Positions 27,958 through 36,695 of a DNA stretch of 64,000 bases are shown here, piece after piece. Origin of the DNA: Planctomycetota bacterium (GTDB lineage Bacteria > Planctomycetota > Phycisphaerae > UBA1845 > UTPLA1). Numbering within the stretch: position 1 is the stretch's first letter; every line of letters begins with the position of its first letter. The notes under the pieces were generated by a model, which did no database searches, was not told the origin of the DNA, and worked only from the letters and a program-made list of their open reading frames with translations. Where the stretch lies: contig JAATGM010000023.1 of assembly GCA_015654675.1 (NCBI GenBank), positions 1 through 64,000 of the forward strand, in the 5' to 3' direction. Both the position numbers and the translations under genes were made by a program.

Positions 27958-28860
27958 GTGGCGCTTGTCTGGAAGGAATGGCTGGCGCGGTTTCTGGGTT
28001 ATCTGGACTCGGAGTGCGGGCTTTCGCCGAACACGCTGGAGGCGTATCGACGCGACCTGCGCGAATTTGCGACGACGCTGACGCGGCGAAACGTGCTGGT
28101 GCCGGATGGCATCACGCCGACGGTGATTCAGGCGCATCTGATGGCGCTCACCGATCGGGGGCTGGCGCTGGCGTCGATTGCGCGGCATGTCGTGTCGATC
28201 AAGGTGTTCGCGCGGTTTCTGCATCTGTCGGATGCGATGAAAGAGGACGTGGCGGGATTACTGGAGACGCCGCGGAAGTGGCAGACTTTGCCGGGGACGC
28301 TGCATGCGCATCAGGTGGAGAAGCTGCTGGAGATGCCGACGGCGAGCGACCCGTTTTGTTTGCGCGACCGGGCGATCCTAGAGTTTCTGTACGCCACCGG
28401 GCTGCGGGTATCGGAGCTGGCGGGGCTGTCGTTGACGGACGTGAACCTGGACGTCGGCTATGTGCGTTGCCTCGGGAAAGGGCGGCGCGAGCGGATTGTG
28501 CCGGTCGGGCGGGAGGCGATCGCGGCGACGCGGGCTTATCTGGCCGGTTCACGGGCGGCGCTGGTGGCGCATCGCCCGGTCGAGACGGCGCTGTTTGTGA
28601 GCCGATCGGGGAAGCGGATGGACCGGACGGCGATCTGGCGGCTGGTGCTGCGGTATGCACGGCTGGCGGGGTTCCGGGGGAAGGTCAGCCCACATACGCT
28701 GCGACATTGTTTTGCGACGCACCTGCTGCAAGGCGGGGCAGACCTGCGAGTGGTGCAGGAGATGCTGGGGCATGCGGACGTCGCGACGACGCAAATCTAT
28801 ACGCATGTGGACGCGACGCGGCTGACGTCGGTGCATCGACGCTGCCATCCGCGGCAATAA
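27958..28860 (+). CDS. xerD: Tyrosine recombinase XerC/XerD
   Basis: 300 residues from GTG 27958; a TTG at 27904 would add 18 residues that family members lack. N-terminal SAM-like core-binding domain (GLSPNTLEAYRRDLREFATTL), then the catalytic domain with the R-K-H-R-H-Y set: Arg in ATGLRVSELAGL, Lys in LGKGRRER, HTLRH, LGHADV and the nucleophile in TQIYTHV. It resolves chromosome dimers at dif. XerC versus XerD cannot be settled here. The stop lies 1 nt from the stop of the convergent SDR gene. Confidence 0.9.
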   Translation: MALVWKEWLARFLGYLDSECGLSPNTLEAYRRDLREFATTLTRRNVLVPDGITPTVIQAHLMALTDRGLALASIARHVVSIKVFARFLHLSDAMKEDVAGLLETPRKWQTLPGTLHAHQVEKLLEMPTASDPFCLRDRAILEFLYATGLRVSELAGLSLTDVNLDVGYVRCLGKGRRERIVPVGREAIAATRAYLAGSRAALVAHRPVETALFVSRSGKRMDRTAIWRLVLRYARLAGFRGKVSPHTLRHCFATHLLQGGADLRVVQEMLGHADVATTQIYTHVDATRLTSVHRRCHPRQ

Positions 28861-28861
28861 G

Positions 28862-29599
28862 CTACCAGGCAACTGAGCGACCGCCGTCGACGGCGAGGAT
28901 TACGCCAGTGACGTAAACCGCTTCGAGGGCGAGAAAGCGGACGGCCGCGGCGACTTCTTCGGGAGAGCCGGCGCGCTGAGCGGGGACTCGGGCGAGCAGG
29001 GACTTCTTTTGCACATCGGTAAAGTGTTCGGGCCAGGCGGCGATGCCGGGGGCGACTCCGTTCACGCGGACGTTTGGGGCGAGCGATTTCGCGAGCGCGA
29101 GGGTAAATGAAACGAGGCCGGCCTTGGCGGCGCAGTAGGCGATGTAGTTGCTGGCGGGGCGCTCGGCGAGAATATCGCAGATATTGATGACGGCGGCTGG
29201 CGCACGCATGAGCGGGGCCGCGTGGTGGGCGATGATGGCGGGGGCGGTGAGATTGACCGCGAGGGTTCGGTTCCAGCGTTCGACGTTGAAGTTTTCGAGG
29301 GACATCTCGTCGAAGCTGGCGGCGTTGTTGACGAGGATATCGAGCTTTCCGAGCTCGGCGGCGCAGCGCTCGGGGAGCTTTGCGGCGTCAGCCGGGACCG
29401 CCAGATCGGCCTTGAGGAGGGCCGCGCGGCGACCGAGGGCGCGGATTTCGTCGGCGGTACGGCGGGCATCTTCCTCGCTGTTGTGATGGTGGATGGCGAC
29501 GTCGCAGCCGGCGCGAGCGAGTTCGAGGGCGATGGCACGACCGACCCGGCGGGCTGCGCCGGTGACCAATGCGACTGGGGTGGAATTTTGTGATTTCAT
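28862..29599 (-). CDS. SDR oxidoreductase, pteridine-reductase-like (TGxxxRxG type)
   Basis: 245 residues. The cofactor motif TGAARRVG (13-20) has the Arg that marks the pteridine reductase/FolM group and NADPH preference. NNAAS follows, then the YxxxK pair within YIAYCAAKAG, and VNGVAPGIAAWPEHF. FolM-type enzymes reduce dihydromonapterin or dihydrofolate. Other substrates are possible, so only the subfamily is proposed. It lies downstream of the DnaJ gene and a small membrane protein on the same strand (20 nt gap). Confidence 0.75.
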   Translation of the reverse strand: MKSQNSTPVALVTGAARRVGRAIALELARAGCDVAIHHHNSEEDARRTADEIRALGRRAALLKADLAVPADAAKLPERCAAELGKLDILVNNAASFDEMSLENFNVERWNRTLAVNLTAPAIIAHHAAPLMRAPAAVINICDILAERPASNYIAYCAAKAGLVSFTLALAKSLAPNVRVNGVAPGIAAWPEHFTDVQKKSLLARVPAQRAGSPEEVAAAVRFLALEAVYVTGVILAVDGGRSVAW

Positions 29600-29619
29600 G
29601 GTCGGCTCATCGTCGTGAG

Positions 29620-29883
29620 TCAGGTGGCGGCCTCGTCGTCGTCATCGGCGGGTAGGCGGTGCATTTTCCAGACATCTTCGGAGGCGGTGGGCCGGGCGGG
29701 AGAGCGGAGGAGATTGGCTTTGTAGGCGCGAGAAAAGCGACGGATGGCGAGCGATGCGAATACAAAAATGATAAGGACGACGATCGTCCAGAAGAGCATC
29801 TGCCGCAGTTGCTGTGGACCAATCGGAACGCCGGCGGGGCGGGAGGCAGCGGCCGCGAGCAGGAGTTGAGCTGCAGCGAGCAT
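29620..29883 (-). CDS. Small single-TM protein
   Basis: 87 residues. A short Ala-rich N-terminus precedes one strong TM segment (MLFWTIVVLIIFVFASLAI, about 29-47) and a basic cytoplasmic stretch RRFSRAYKANLLR, ending in an acidic tail (DDDDEAAT). It starts 1 nt after the DnaJ stop, so it is coupled to it. No family recognised; similar small planctomycete membrane proteins often have no assigned role. Confidence 0.6.
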   Translation of the reverse strand: MLAAAQLLLAAAASRPAGVPIGPQQLRQMLFWTIVVLIIFVFASLAIRRFSRAYKANLLRSPARPTASEDVWKMHRLPADDDDEAAT

Positions 29884-29884
29884 A

Positions 29885-30859
29885 CTAGAGCACCCAGAGT
29901 CCGTTGCGTGGATCGTCGGCGGCGGAGTCGGCGAATTCCTGCATTAGTTTGGCCTGCTTGTCGGTGAGTTTACGCGGGGGGACGATTTTGATGACGGCGT
30001 ACTGGTCGCCGTGCTCGTGTGTTTTCGGGTTTTCCACGCCGCGGCCGGTGAGACGGAGCTTCGTCCCGCTGGGGGTGCCGGCGGGGAGCTTGACGGTGGT
30101 CGGGCCGCTGATGGTGGGAATGTCGAGTTTGGCACCGAGGGTGGCTTCGGCGACGGTGATGGGGACTTCGAGGTAGATGTCGGCACCGACGCGGCGGTAG
30201 TAGGCGTGGGGCTGGACGCGGCAGCGGATGTAGAGGTCGCCGGGGGTTTGACCGCGGCGGCCCTGTCCGCCTTTGCCGCGAACGCGGATGCGCTGGCCGT
30301 CGTCCACTCCGGGGGGGATTTTAACGGTAACGACCTGGCCGGCGGCCGGGCCGTCGCCGATGCGGAGTTCGAGGGAGACGCCGCGAATGGCCTGCTCGAA
30401 GGTGAGGGAGACTTCCTGTTCGATGTCGAGCGAGCCGGTGGCCTCTTCTTCCTCGACGCGCTGCCCGCGACGGCCAGCGCGCTCGAAAATCTGGTCGAAG
30501 ATGGAGCCGCCGCCCCGGCCGCGACGGTGATTGCCGGCGCCTTCGAAGATGTCGCTGAGATCGGCAAAGTCGAATTCGACGCCGGGACCGGAGGAGGAAT
30601 AGCTATAGCCGCCGCCGGGCGCGGTGGTTGGCTGCGGGCCGCCGACTCGGCCGTAGGTGTCGTATTGCGACCGTTTCTCGGCGTCTGAGAGGACGTCGTA
30701 GGCCTCCTGAACTTCCTTGAATTTGGTCTCGGAGGACTTTTCGCCCTTGTTGCTGTCGGGGTGATACTTTTTCGCGAGCTTGCGGTAGGCCTTTTTGATT
30801 TCGTCGTCGGTGGCGGTGCGGGAGATGCCGAGGGTGTCGTAGTAGTTCTTGGCGGCCAT
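29885..30859 (-). CDS. DnaJ/CbpA-type co-chaperone without zinc finger
   Basis: 324 residues. J domain 1-70 with HPD at 33-35, a Gly/Ser-rich linker ([13 protein letters not shown]), a short DIFEG segment, then two beta-rich C-terminal domains ([46 protein letters not shown]). The four CxxCxGxG zinc repeats of DnaJ are absent, which places it with CbpA/type II J proteins. It stimulates DnaK ATPase and delivers clients. First gene of the three-gene minus-strand group. Confidence 0.9.
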   Translation of the reverse strand: MAAKNYYDTLGISRTATDDEIKKAYRKLAKKYHPDSNKGEKSSETKFKEVQEAYDVLSDAEKRSQYDTYGRVGGPQPTTAPGGGYSYSSSGPGVEFDFADLSDIFEGAGNHRRGRGGGSIFDQIFERAGRRGQRVEEEEATGSLDIEQEVSLTFEQAIRGVSLELRIGDGPAAGQVVTVKIPPGVDDGQRIRVRGKGGQGRRGQTPGDLYIRCRVQPHAYYRRVGADIYLEVPITVAEATLGAKLDIPTISGPTTVKLPAGTPSGTKLRLTGRGVENPKTHEHGDQYAVIKIVPPRKLTDKQAKLMQEFADSAADDPRNGLWVL

Positions 30860-30955
30860 TGATGGTTCGTGCTTTCGCCCTGGGTTCGTTCCAACGATAC
30901 GAGTTCGATTCTATGAGGTTGGCGCGGCGGTCGCAATTCTGGGGCGGCGAGTATC

Positions 30956-32131
30956 ATGGGGGCCATGGGCGTGAAGAAACTCAAGGTCGCGGCGGTGCAA
31001 CTCGCGGCGCAGACGATCGACGCGGCCGAGGGCGTTTGGCCGCGAATTGAGCGGTGGGTGCGCGAGGCGGCCGGCGCTGGTTGCGGACTGGTGGTGGTGC
31101 CGGAGTGTTCTTATCCGGCGTATGTGTTGGGGTCGGCGGAGCGAGCGCGGGGCGGCGACATTCTGGGCCGCACCGCAATTGTGGAGCGATTTGCGACGAT
31201 CGCGCGTGAAAATCGAATCACGCTGGTGGCCGGATTTGCGGAAGACTTTGACGGGAAGCTTTGGAACTCGGCGGGGGTTTGGGATTCGACGGGGCGGTTG
31301 CTGGGGGTGCAACGCAAGACGTTTCTGTTCGACTGCGATAACAAGTGGTTTTCGCATGGGACTTCGATTGAGCCGATTGCGACTGAACATGGGCGTATCG
31401 GAATTGTTATTTGTGCGGATGCCCGTGCGCCGGAAGTCTCCGCGACGCTTGTGAATCGCGGGGCGGAATTGATTGTCGTGCCGACGGCGTGGGTGAATAT
31501 GGCGAAGGGGGCGGGGGAGTATTGGAATGTTCAACCGGATTGTTTGATTCGGGCGCGGGCGATGGAGTTTGGGGTGGCGTATGTTTGCGCGGACAAATGC
31601 GGAGCGGAACCGCCGCTGACATACGTCGGATTCTCGCAGGTGGTCGACGCGGGCGGTGGCGTCCTTGCAAAGGCCGGACCGGTTGAGGAGGGGGCTGCCA
31701 TTGCAGACGTCGAGATTCATCGGGGGCGAACCGCGGCAGTTCCAGCGAAATCGCTTGAGGCGTTGCGCGGGGGCTACGCCAGGAACGCCGGCGCCACAGC
31801 TCGCGATGCGATCGCATATCTGACGCACGATGAAGCTCGCACCTTTCATGCGGCACGCGTTGCGGGGCTACGCGGGACGCGCGTGGTCGAGTTTCCGGAG
31901 GTTGGCGACGTCGATGCGGCGGTGTTGCGGACGCGCGCGGCCGAGAATCGAGTATTTGTTCGAGCCATTCGGGACGGCAAGCCGTGGATGACCGGTCCGG
32001 ACGGACGGGTCATCGAAGGCGGTAGCGAGCGCGCGATCGATCCGACAATGGCTGACGACAAACATGTGACGCCGCTGACGGACATATTCGAGCAGCGGCG
32101 GCCGGAGTTGTATCAGTTCGAGCTGTCCTGA
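30956..32131 (+). CDS. Carbon-nitrogen hydrolase (nitrilase superfamily amidase)
   Basis: 391 residues (ATG 30965 is an alternative start). The nitrilase triad is intact: Glu50 in VVVPECSYP, Lys121 in GVQRKTFLFD, Cys153 in IVICADARAPE. The domain ends near residue 270; a further 120 residues (CxxD-free, FPEVGDVDAAVLRTRAAENRVF) resemble a second, partial repeat of the amidase beta-alpha elements and are unusual. It hydrolyses a C-N bond of an amide, nitrile or carbamoyl compound; the substrate cannot be deduced. Possible regulator-sized products were not seen nearby. Confidence 0.8.
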   Translation: MGAMGVKKLKVAAVQLAAQTIDAAEGVWPRIERWVREAAGAGCGLVVVPECSYPAYVLGSAERARGGDILGRTAIVERFATIARENRITLVAGFAEDFDGKLWNSAGVWDSTGRLLGVQRKTFLFDCDNKWFSHGTSIEPIATEHGRIGIVICADARAPEVSATLVNRGAELIVVPTAWVNMAKGAGEYWNVQPDCLIRARAMEFGVAYVCADKCGAEPPLTYVGFSQVVDAGGGVLAKAGPVEEGAAIADVEIHRGRTAAVPAKSLEALRGGYARNAGATARDAIAYLTHDEARTFHAARVAGLRGTRVVEFPEVGDVDAAVLRTRAAENRVFVRAIRDGKPWMTGPDGRVIEGGSERAIDPTMADDKHVTPLTDIFEQRRPELYQFELS

Positions 32132-32186
32132 CGCGGGATTTCTGAGTTTGGGGTCGGGTCTGTATTCGTGGTGCGATGGCACTACA

Positions 32187-33029
32187 ATGTCTCCCCCGGT
32201 CGATGGCCGGCGGCGGCCGCGTGTTTTGGCGCGGCGCGAACAGAGGCCTTTGCAGGGTCGAATCTTGGAAGCGGAATCATTCGACAAGCGACATCATTTT
32301 CTTCTTCGGAAGCTGCACTCGTTGAGCGGGATCGTCCCGGTCGGGGCATTCCTGATTGAGCACCTGCTGACGAACTCGATGGCTTACAAGGGGCCTGAGC
32401 GGTTCAACGAGGATGTGCGGTGGATTCACCACCTGCCTTATCTGGGACTACTCGAAATCTTCGGGATCTTTCTGCCGCTGGCGTTTCATGCGCTTTACGG
32501 CATTCGGATTGCGATGACCGCGGAACCCAACATGGGGCAGTACCCCTATCTCGGGAACGTGCGCTATACGTTGCAGCGAGTGACGGGGTATATCGCGTTC
32601 CTTTTCATTATCGTGCATCTCGCCAAATTCCGTTTCGGGCATGTGATGGGGTGGGGTCCGGAGTTCATCCACGAAGGGAATAATTATTTTGAGATCACGC
32701 GGCGCGGGTTGACGGCGTGGCATCCGTTCGGACTGAATGTGCCGGCGGCGGCGACGTTGACGATGTACGTGATCGGGCTCTCGGCGGCCGTGTTTCACTT
32801 TTGCAACGGGATCTGGTCGTTTTGCATCAGCTGGGGGATCGCGGTAGGCGTGACGGCGCAGAAGCGGGTGGGTTATGCCGCGACGGGGCTGGCCGCGGTG
32901 TTGATGATCTGGGGTTGTTTGAGCTTGTATGCGTTTGCGAAGGCGCCGGCGGGGCCGCTGATGCTCTCGGGGCCAGGCGCCGTGGCCGCGCCCGCGGCCG
33001 ATCCGAAGATGGCGGCAATCGAGAAGTAA
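32187..33029 (+). CDS. sdhC: Succinate dehydrogenase/fumarate reductase cytochrome b558 subunit
   Basis: About 280 residues from ATG 32187; a TTG at 32265 (254 residues) is equally possible because the family usually starts close to the FLLRKLHSLSG motif. Features of the Bacillus-type b558 subunit: FLLRKLHSLSGIVPVGAFLIEHLLTNS, FHALYGIRI, QRVTGYIAFLFIIVHLAKFRFG and GLSAAVFHFCNGIWSF, with histidines positioned for two hemes in five TM helices. It anchors the complex and passes electrons to quinone. It lies 10 nt before sdhA. Confidence 0.88.
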   Translation: MSPPVDGRRRPRVLARREQRPLQGRILEAESFDKRHHFLLRKLHSLSGIVPVGAFLIEHLLTNSMAYKGPERFNEDVRWIHHLPYLGLLEIFGIFLPLAFHALYGIRIAMTAEPNMGQYPYLGNVRYTLQRVTGYIAFLFIIVHLAKFRFGHVMGWGPEFIHEGNNYFEITRRGLTAWHPFGLNVPAAATLTMYVIGLSAAVFHFCNGIWSFCISWGIAVGVTAQKRVGYAATGLAAVLMIWGCLSLYAFAKAPAGPLMLSGPGAVAAPAADPKMAAIEK

Positions 33030-33039
33030 CGGGATCGAC

Positions 33040-35043
33040 ATGGCGAAGAATAAAGTTGTTGTGGTCGGCGGCGGATTGGCGGGTCTGGCTTGCGCGATGA
33101 AGCTGGGCGAGTCGGGCATCGCGGTTGATCTGATCTCGATGGTGCCGGTGAAGCGATCGCACTCGGTGTGCGCGCAGGGCGGGATCAACAGCGTCAACGA
33201 CGTCACACGCGGGCAGGGCGATACGGAGCGGCTGCACTTCGACGACACGGTTTATGGCGGCGATTTTTTGCAGCACCAGCCGCCGGTGAAGGAGATGTGC
33301 GACTGGGGTCCGAAGGTGATCGACCTGTTGGACCGGCTCGGTGTGCCGTTCAACCGGACCGATGAGGGGACGATCGACCGGCGGCGGTTCGGCGGGACGC
33401 TCTACAAGCGGACGGCGTTTGCGGGGGCGACGACGGGGCAGCAGCTTCTTTATGCGCTGGACGAGCAGGTGCGGCGCTGGGAAGCGGCCGGGCTGATCAA
33501 TAAGTATGAGTATTGGGAGTATCTCGGGCCGATTCTGGACGACACGGGGGTGTGCCGAGGTTGCGTTGCGCAGGACATGTACAGTCTGGAGATCCGGGCG
33601 TTTCCGGCAGACGTCGTGGTGCTTGCGACGGGCGGATGCGGGCTGATCTTCGGCAAGTCGACGATGTCGATGGCGTGCACCGGCGCGGCGGCGGCGCGGA
33701 CTTACAAGGCGGGCGTGAAATACGCCAATGGCGAGTTCATCCAAGTGCATCCGACCGCGATCCCGGGCGCGGATAAGCTGCGGCTGATGAGCGAGTCGGC
33801 ACGCGGCGAGGGTGGCCGGGTGTGGGTGCCGAAGACGCCGGGGGATACGCGCGATCCGCGATCGATTCCCGAGGCGGAGCGTTATTACTTCCTTGAGGAG
33901 CGCTATCCGGTTTATGGCAACCTGGTGCCGCGCGACATTGCTACGCGCGAGATTTTCGCGGTTTGTCGCGAGGGGTTGTCTGTTGATCCAAATACGTATT
34001 GCGTTTATCTCGATCTGACCGAGAAGACGACGGGGATCAAGCGCGAAATCCTGCATAAGAAGCTGGGCGGGATTCTGGAGATCTACACGAAGTTCTGCGG
34101 GGTTGATCCGCTTTCGGTTCCGATGAAGATTTTCCCGGCGGTCCATTATTCGATGGGCGGGTTGTGGGTGGATTACGCGAAGGACACGCGGACGGGCGGG
34201 TTGATTCTTGGGCATCCGCGGAACCAGATGACGAATATTCCCGGGTTGTATGCTTTGGGCGAGCTGGACTACCAGTATCACGGGGCCAACCGACTCGGGG
34301 CGAATTCGCTGCTGAGCTGCATTTTTGCGGGACTGATTACTGCGCCGGGTCTCGAAGCGTATTTCAAATCGAACAAGGGCGCGGCGAGCGACAAGCCGGG
34401 CGACTTCTACGCGCGCGAGGTCCGGAAGTGGCAGGACCAGGCCGACGCGATGATGGCGCAGAGCGGGACGGAGAATCCGTACCACATTCACGCCGAGCTT
34501 GGCCAGACGATGACGCGGAACTGCACGGTTATCCGCTACAACAAGGACCTGAAGGAAACGCTCGCGAAGATTGATGAGCTGTCGGAGCGGTACAAGAAGA
34601 TCGGGTTGTCGGACACGGGAAAGTGGACGAACCAGAACTTCCTTTTCGCGCGGGCCGTGGGCGACATGCTGCTGCTGGCGAAGGTGATTGCGCTGGGGGC
34701 CTTCCAGCGCGACGAGTGCCGCGGGGCGCATGAGAAGCCGGAGTTTCAGATCGAGGGATTGAATCCGGAGAAGGGCAATTTGCGGCAGCAGGCGGTCGAG
34801 TGGTGCCAGCGATTCAAGCAGCGGAACGACAAGTGGCTGAAGACGACGATCGCGGAGTACACGCCGGACGGGCCGAAGATGTCGTACGAGGAAGTTGATA
34901 CGACGTTGATTGCGCCGCGGCCGCGGACGTATGGGCTCAAGGGTGCGGACGAGATCATGAAGGTTTGGAAAGAGCAATTCAGCGATGCGGTGGTGAAGCC
35001 GGCGGCAGCGGGAGAACGGGCGCCGGCGATGGCGGCGTCGTAG
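33040..35043 (+). CDS. sdhA: Succinate dehydrogenase/fumarate reductase flavoprotein subunit
   Basis: 667 residues. FAD-binding VVVVGGGLAGLACAMKLGESG at the N-terminus, the flavinylation region RSHSVCAQGGINSV (the His ahead of the Cys is the usual covalent FAD site), active-site segments HPTAIPGADKLRLMSESARGEGG and YSMGGLWVD, and GELDYQYHGANRLGANSLLSCIFAG. It oxidises succinate to fumarate in the TCA cycle and respiratory chain. In most genomes with this sdhC-sdhA order the iron-sulfur subunit sdhB comes next; here a VTT-domain gene follows instead. Confidence 0.95.
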   Translation: MAKNKVVVVGGGLAGLACAMKLGESGIAVDLISMVPVKRSHSVCAQGGINSVNDVTRGQGDTERLHFDDTVYGGDFLQHQPPVKEMCDWGPKVIDLLDRLGVPFNRTDEGTIDRRRFGGTLYKRTAFAGATTGQQLLYALDEQVRRWEAAGLINKYEYWEYLGPILDDTGVCRGCVAQDMYSLEIRAFPADVVVLATGGCGLIFGKSTMSMACTGAAAARTYKAGVKYANGEFIQVHPTAIPGADKLRLMSESARGEGGRVWVPKTPGDTRDPRSIPEAERYYFLEERYPVYGNLVPRDIATREIFAVCREGLSVDPNTYCVYLDLTEKTTGIKREILHKKLGGILEIYTKFCGVDPLSVPMKIFPAVHYSMGGLWVDYAKDTRTGGLILGHPRNQMTNIPGLYALGELDYQYHGANRLGANSLLSCIFAGLITAPGLEAYFKSNKGAASDKPGDFYAREVRKWQDQADAMMAQSGTENPYHIHAELGQTMTRNCTVIRYNKDLKETLAKIDELSERYKKIGLSDTGKWTNQNFLFARAVGDMLLLAKVIALGAFQRDECRGAHEKPEFQIEGLNPEKGNLRQQAVEWCQRFKQRNDKWLKTTIAEYTPDGPKMSYEEVDTTLIAPRPRTYGLKGADEIMKVWKEQFSDAVVKPAAAGERAPAMAAS

Positions 35044-35046
35044 GCG

Positions 35047-35820
35047 ATGGGCGAGCCGCCGCGCGAGCCGGAATCGGGGAAGCCAGCGGGGGCGTACTGG
35101 GACACGGTGGTCAGTTATTTTCGTCGGCTCGGGCCGGCGGGTTATCTGGCTATTATCGCGTCGAGCATGCCGGTCATCGGTGGGTTCGTACTCATTGGGT
35201 TTTCGGGGGGATATGTCGCGCCGTGGCTGCGGCAGCATGAGACCTATGGCCCCGTCATTTATGCGATCGGGTTTACTTTGCTTGCCGGGTTCGCGTTGTT
35301 GCCGACTTATGCGCAGTCGCTGCTGGGTGGATGGGCTTTCGGGCTGAAGATTGGCGTGCTCGGCGCGCTGGCCGGCTTCGCGGGGGCGGCGTGCATTGCG
35401 TATTTTGTCGCGCGGCGGGCGGCGGGCGATCGGGTGATCGCGATGATCAATGAGCATCCTCGCTCGCGAGCGGTGTATGACGCGCTGCTTGGGCGCGGGT
35501 TTTGGCGAACTCTCGGCATTGTGACGCTCATCCGAGTTCCGCCGAACTCGCCGTTTGCGCTGACGAATCTTGTGTTAGCCGCGACACGCGTGCCGTTGCC
35601 GATTTATCTGATCGGGACGGTGGTCGGTATGGCGCCGCGAACCGCGGCGGTGGTATATCTCGGGACGCAACTGAAGGATTGGAATGCCGACGGGCCTTCC
35701 AGCAAATGGGGGTTTGCGGCGAGTGTCGTATTGACGATCGTCGTGGTGGCGGTCATCGGACACATTGCGAACAAGGCGCTGGCCAGGTTTACCGGGCCGG
35801 GGAAACCGCCGATGGGTTAG
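35047..35820 (+). CDS. VTT-domain (TVP38/TMEM64, DedA-like) membrane protein
   Basis: 257 residues. Typical VTT elements: LLPTYAQSLLGGWAFGLKIGVLGALAGFAGAACIAYFVARR and FWRTLGIVTLIRVPPNSPFALTNLVLAATRVPLPIYLIGTVVGMAPRTAAVVYLG. Family members include lipid scramblases and undecaprenyl-phosphate recyclers. It starts 3 nt after sdhA and takes the place where sdhB is expected. Its stop overlaps the stop of the convergent methyltransferase gene by 4 nt. Confidence 0.82.
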   Translation: MGEPPREPESGKPAGAYWDTVVSYFRRLGPAGYLAIIASSMPVIGGFVLIGFSGGYVAPWLRQHETYGPVIYAIGFTLLAGFALLPTYAQSLLGGWAFGLKIGVLGALAGFAGAACIAYFVARRAAGDRVIAMINEHPRSRAVYDALLGRGFWRTLGIVTLIRVPPNSPFALTNLVLAATRVPLPIYLIGTVVGMAPRTAAVVYLGTQLKDWNADGPSSKWGFAASVVLTIVVVAVIGHIANKALARFTGPGKPPMG

Positions 35821-36602
35821 CTAACCGGGCGGGCGCCGAAGAGGTCGTAGGAGAGCCAGCCGCGGCGGAAGAGGATTTCGAGCAGACGCAGGAAACCGCA
35901 GCGGCCGTGGGTGCCCCATTTCTCGCGGAAACTGAATTTCTTCATCTGTTCTAGGCCGGCGTCGAGGGAGCGCGAGACGGGGAGCGAGGCGTCTTCGTGG
36001 CGGGTGAGTTTGAAGCCGGCGTCGCGGAAGGCGGCTTCGTACTGAGCGAGCGAGAAGAGGAAGATTTCGCTGCGGAGGACAGCCGAGGCGACGTTGAAGG
36101 ACTTGGCGCTGCGCGAGGTGATATCGCCGAGGCAGAGCCAGCCGTCGGGCTTGAGGACGCGGCGGCATTCGGCCAGGAAGGCCGGCTTGTTTCGGTAGTG
36201 CAGGGCGGATTCGAGATTGAGGATTACGTCAACCGAGGCGGATTGCAGGGGCAGCTTGTGGGCATCGCCCTGAATGAAGTCGGGGCTGGCCGGGCTGGAG
36301 GACCAGACCTTGTGGGCGTTGCGGATGTTGAAGTCGCAGTATTCGAGGCCAATGACGCGGCGCGGGTGATTGCGTTCGGCGATCCAGCCGGCCGGGCCGC
36401 CGATTCCGCAGCCGACGTCGAGGACGACGGAGCTTTCGGTGATGGGGGTGTCGCCGAGGAGCTGCCAGACGAGACTCTGCTGGTGGCGGTCGAAGGTGTC
36501 GGCGGCGTTGCGTTCATAGCCGCAGTTGAAGGCGCGGAAATTGTTAAGTTCGGCGAGGCCCCAGTTGGGGCGGTAGTGGGCTTCGAGAAGTTGTCGGGAC
36601 AT
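35817..36602 (-). CDS. Class I SAM-dependent methyltransferase
   Basis: 261 residues from ATG 36602. Motif I is VVLDVGCGIGGPAGW, followed by VIGLEYCDFNIRNA, FIQGDAHKLPLQSASVDVILNLESALHY and a FLAECRRVLKPDGWLCLGDI segment, the order of the UbiE/Erg6-like small-molecule methyltransferases. The N-terminal NNFRAFNCGYERNAADTFDRHQ also occurs in sterol- or tocopherol-type enzymes. The substrate is unknown. Convergent with the VTT gene (4-nt overlap of stops). Confidence 0.8.
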   Translation of the reverse strand: MSRQLLEAHYRPNWGLAELNNFRAFNCGYERNAADTFDRHQQSLVWQLLGDTPITESSVVLDVGCGIGGPAGWIAERNHPRRVIGLEYCDFNIRNAHKVWSSSPASPDFIQGDAHKLPLQSASVDVILNLESALHYRNKPAFLAECRRVLKPDGWLCLGDITSRSAKSFNVASAVLRSEIFLFSLAQYEAAFRDAGFKLTRHEDASLPVSRSLDAGLEQMKKFSFREKWGTHGRCGFLRLLEILFRRGWLSYDLFGARPVS

Positions 36603-36695
36603 TTCGATGGTTCTCAGTTCTGCGATGCGAGCCGGATAGTTTAGCCGATTTTTGGCGGCTTGACAGCCGGGCGGGCGGGTCGGAAGGTTGCTCAG

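Noticed and set aside
32827-35457. 876-codon open frame on the minus strand
   Set aside because: Shadow of sdhA; almost wholly Arg/Pro/His-rich, no motifs.
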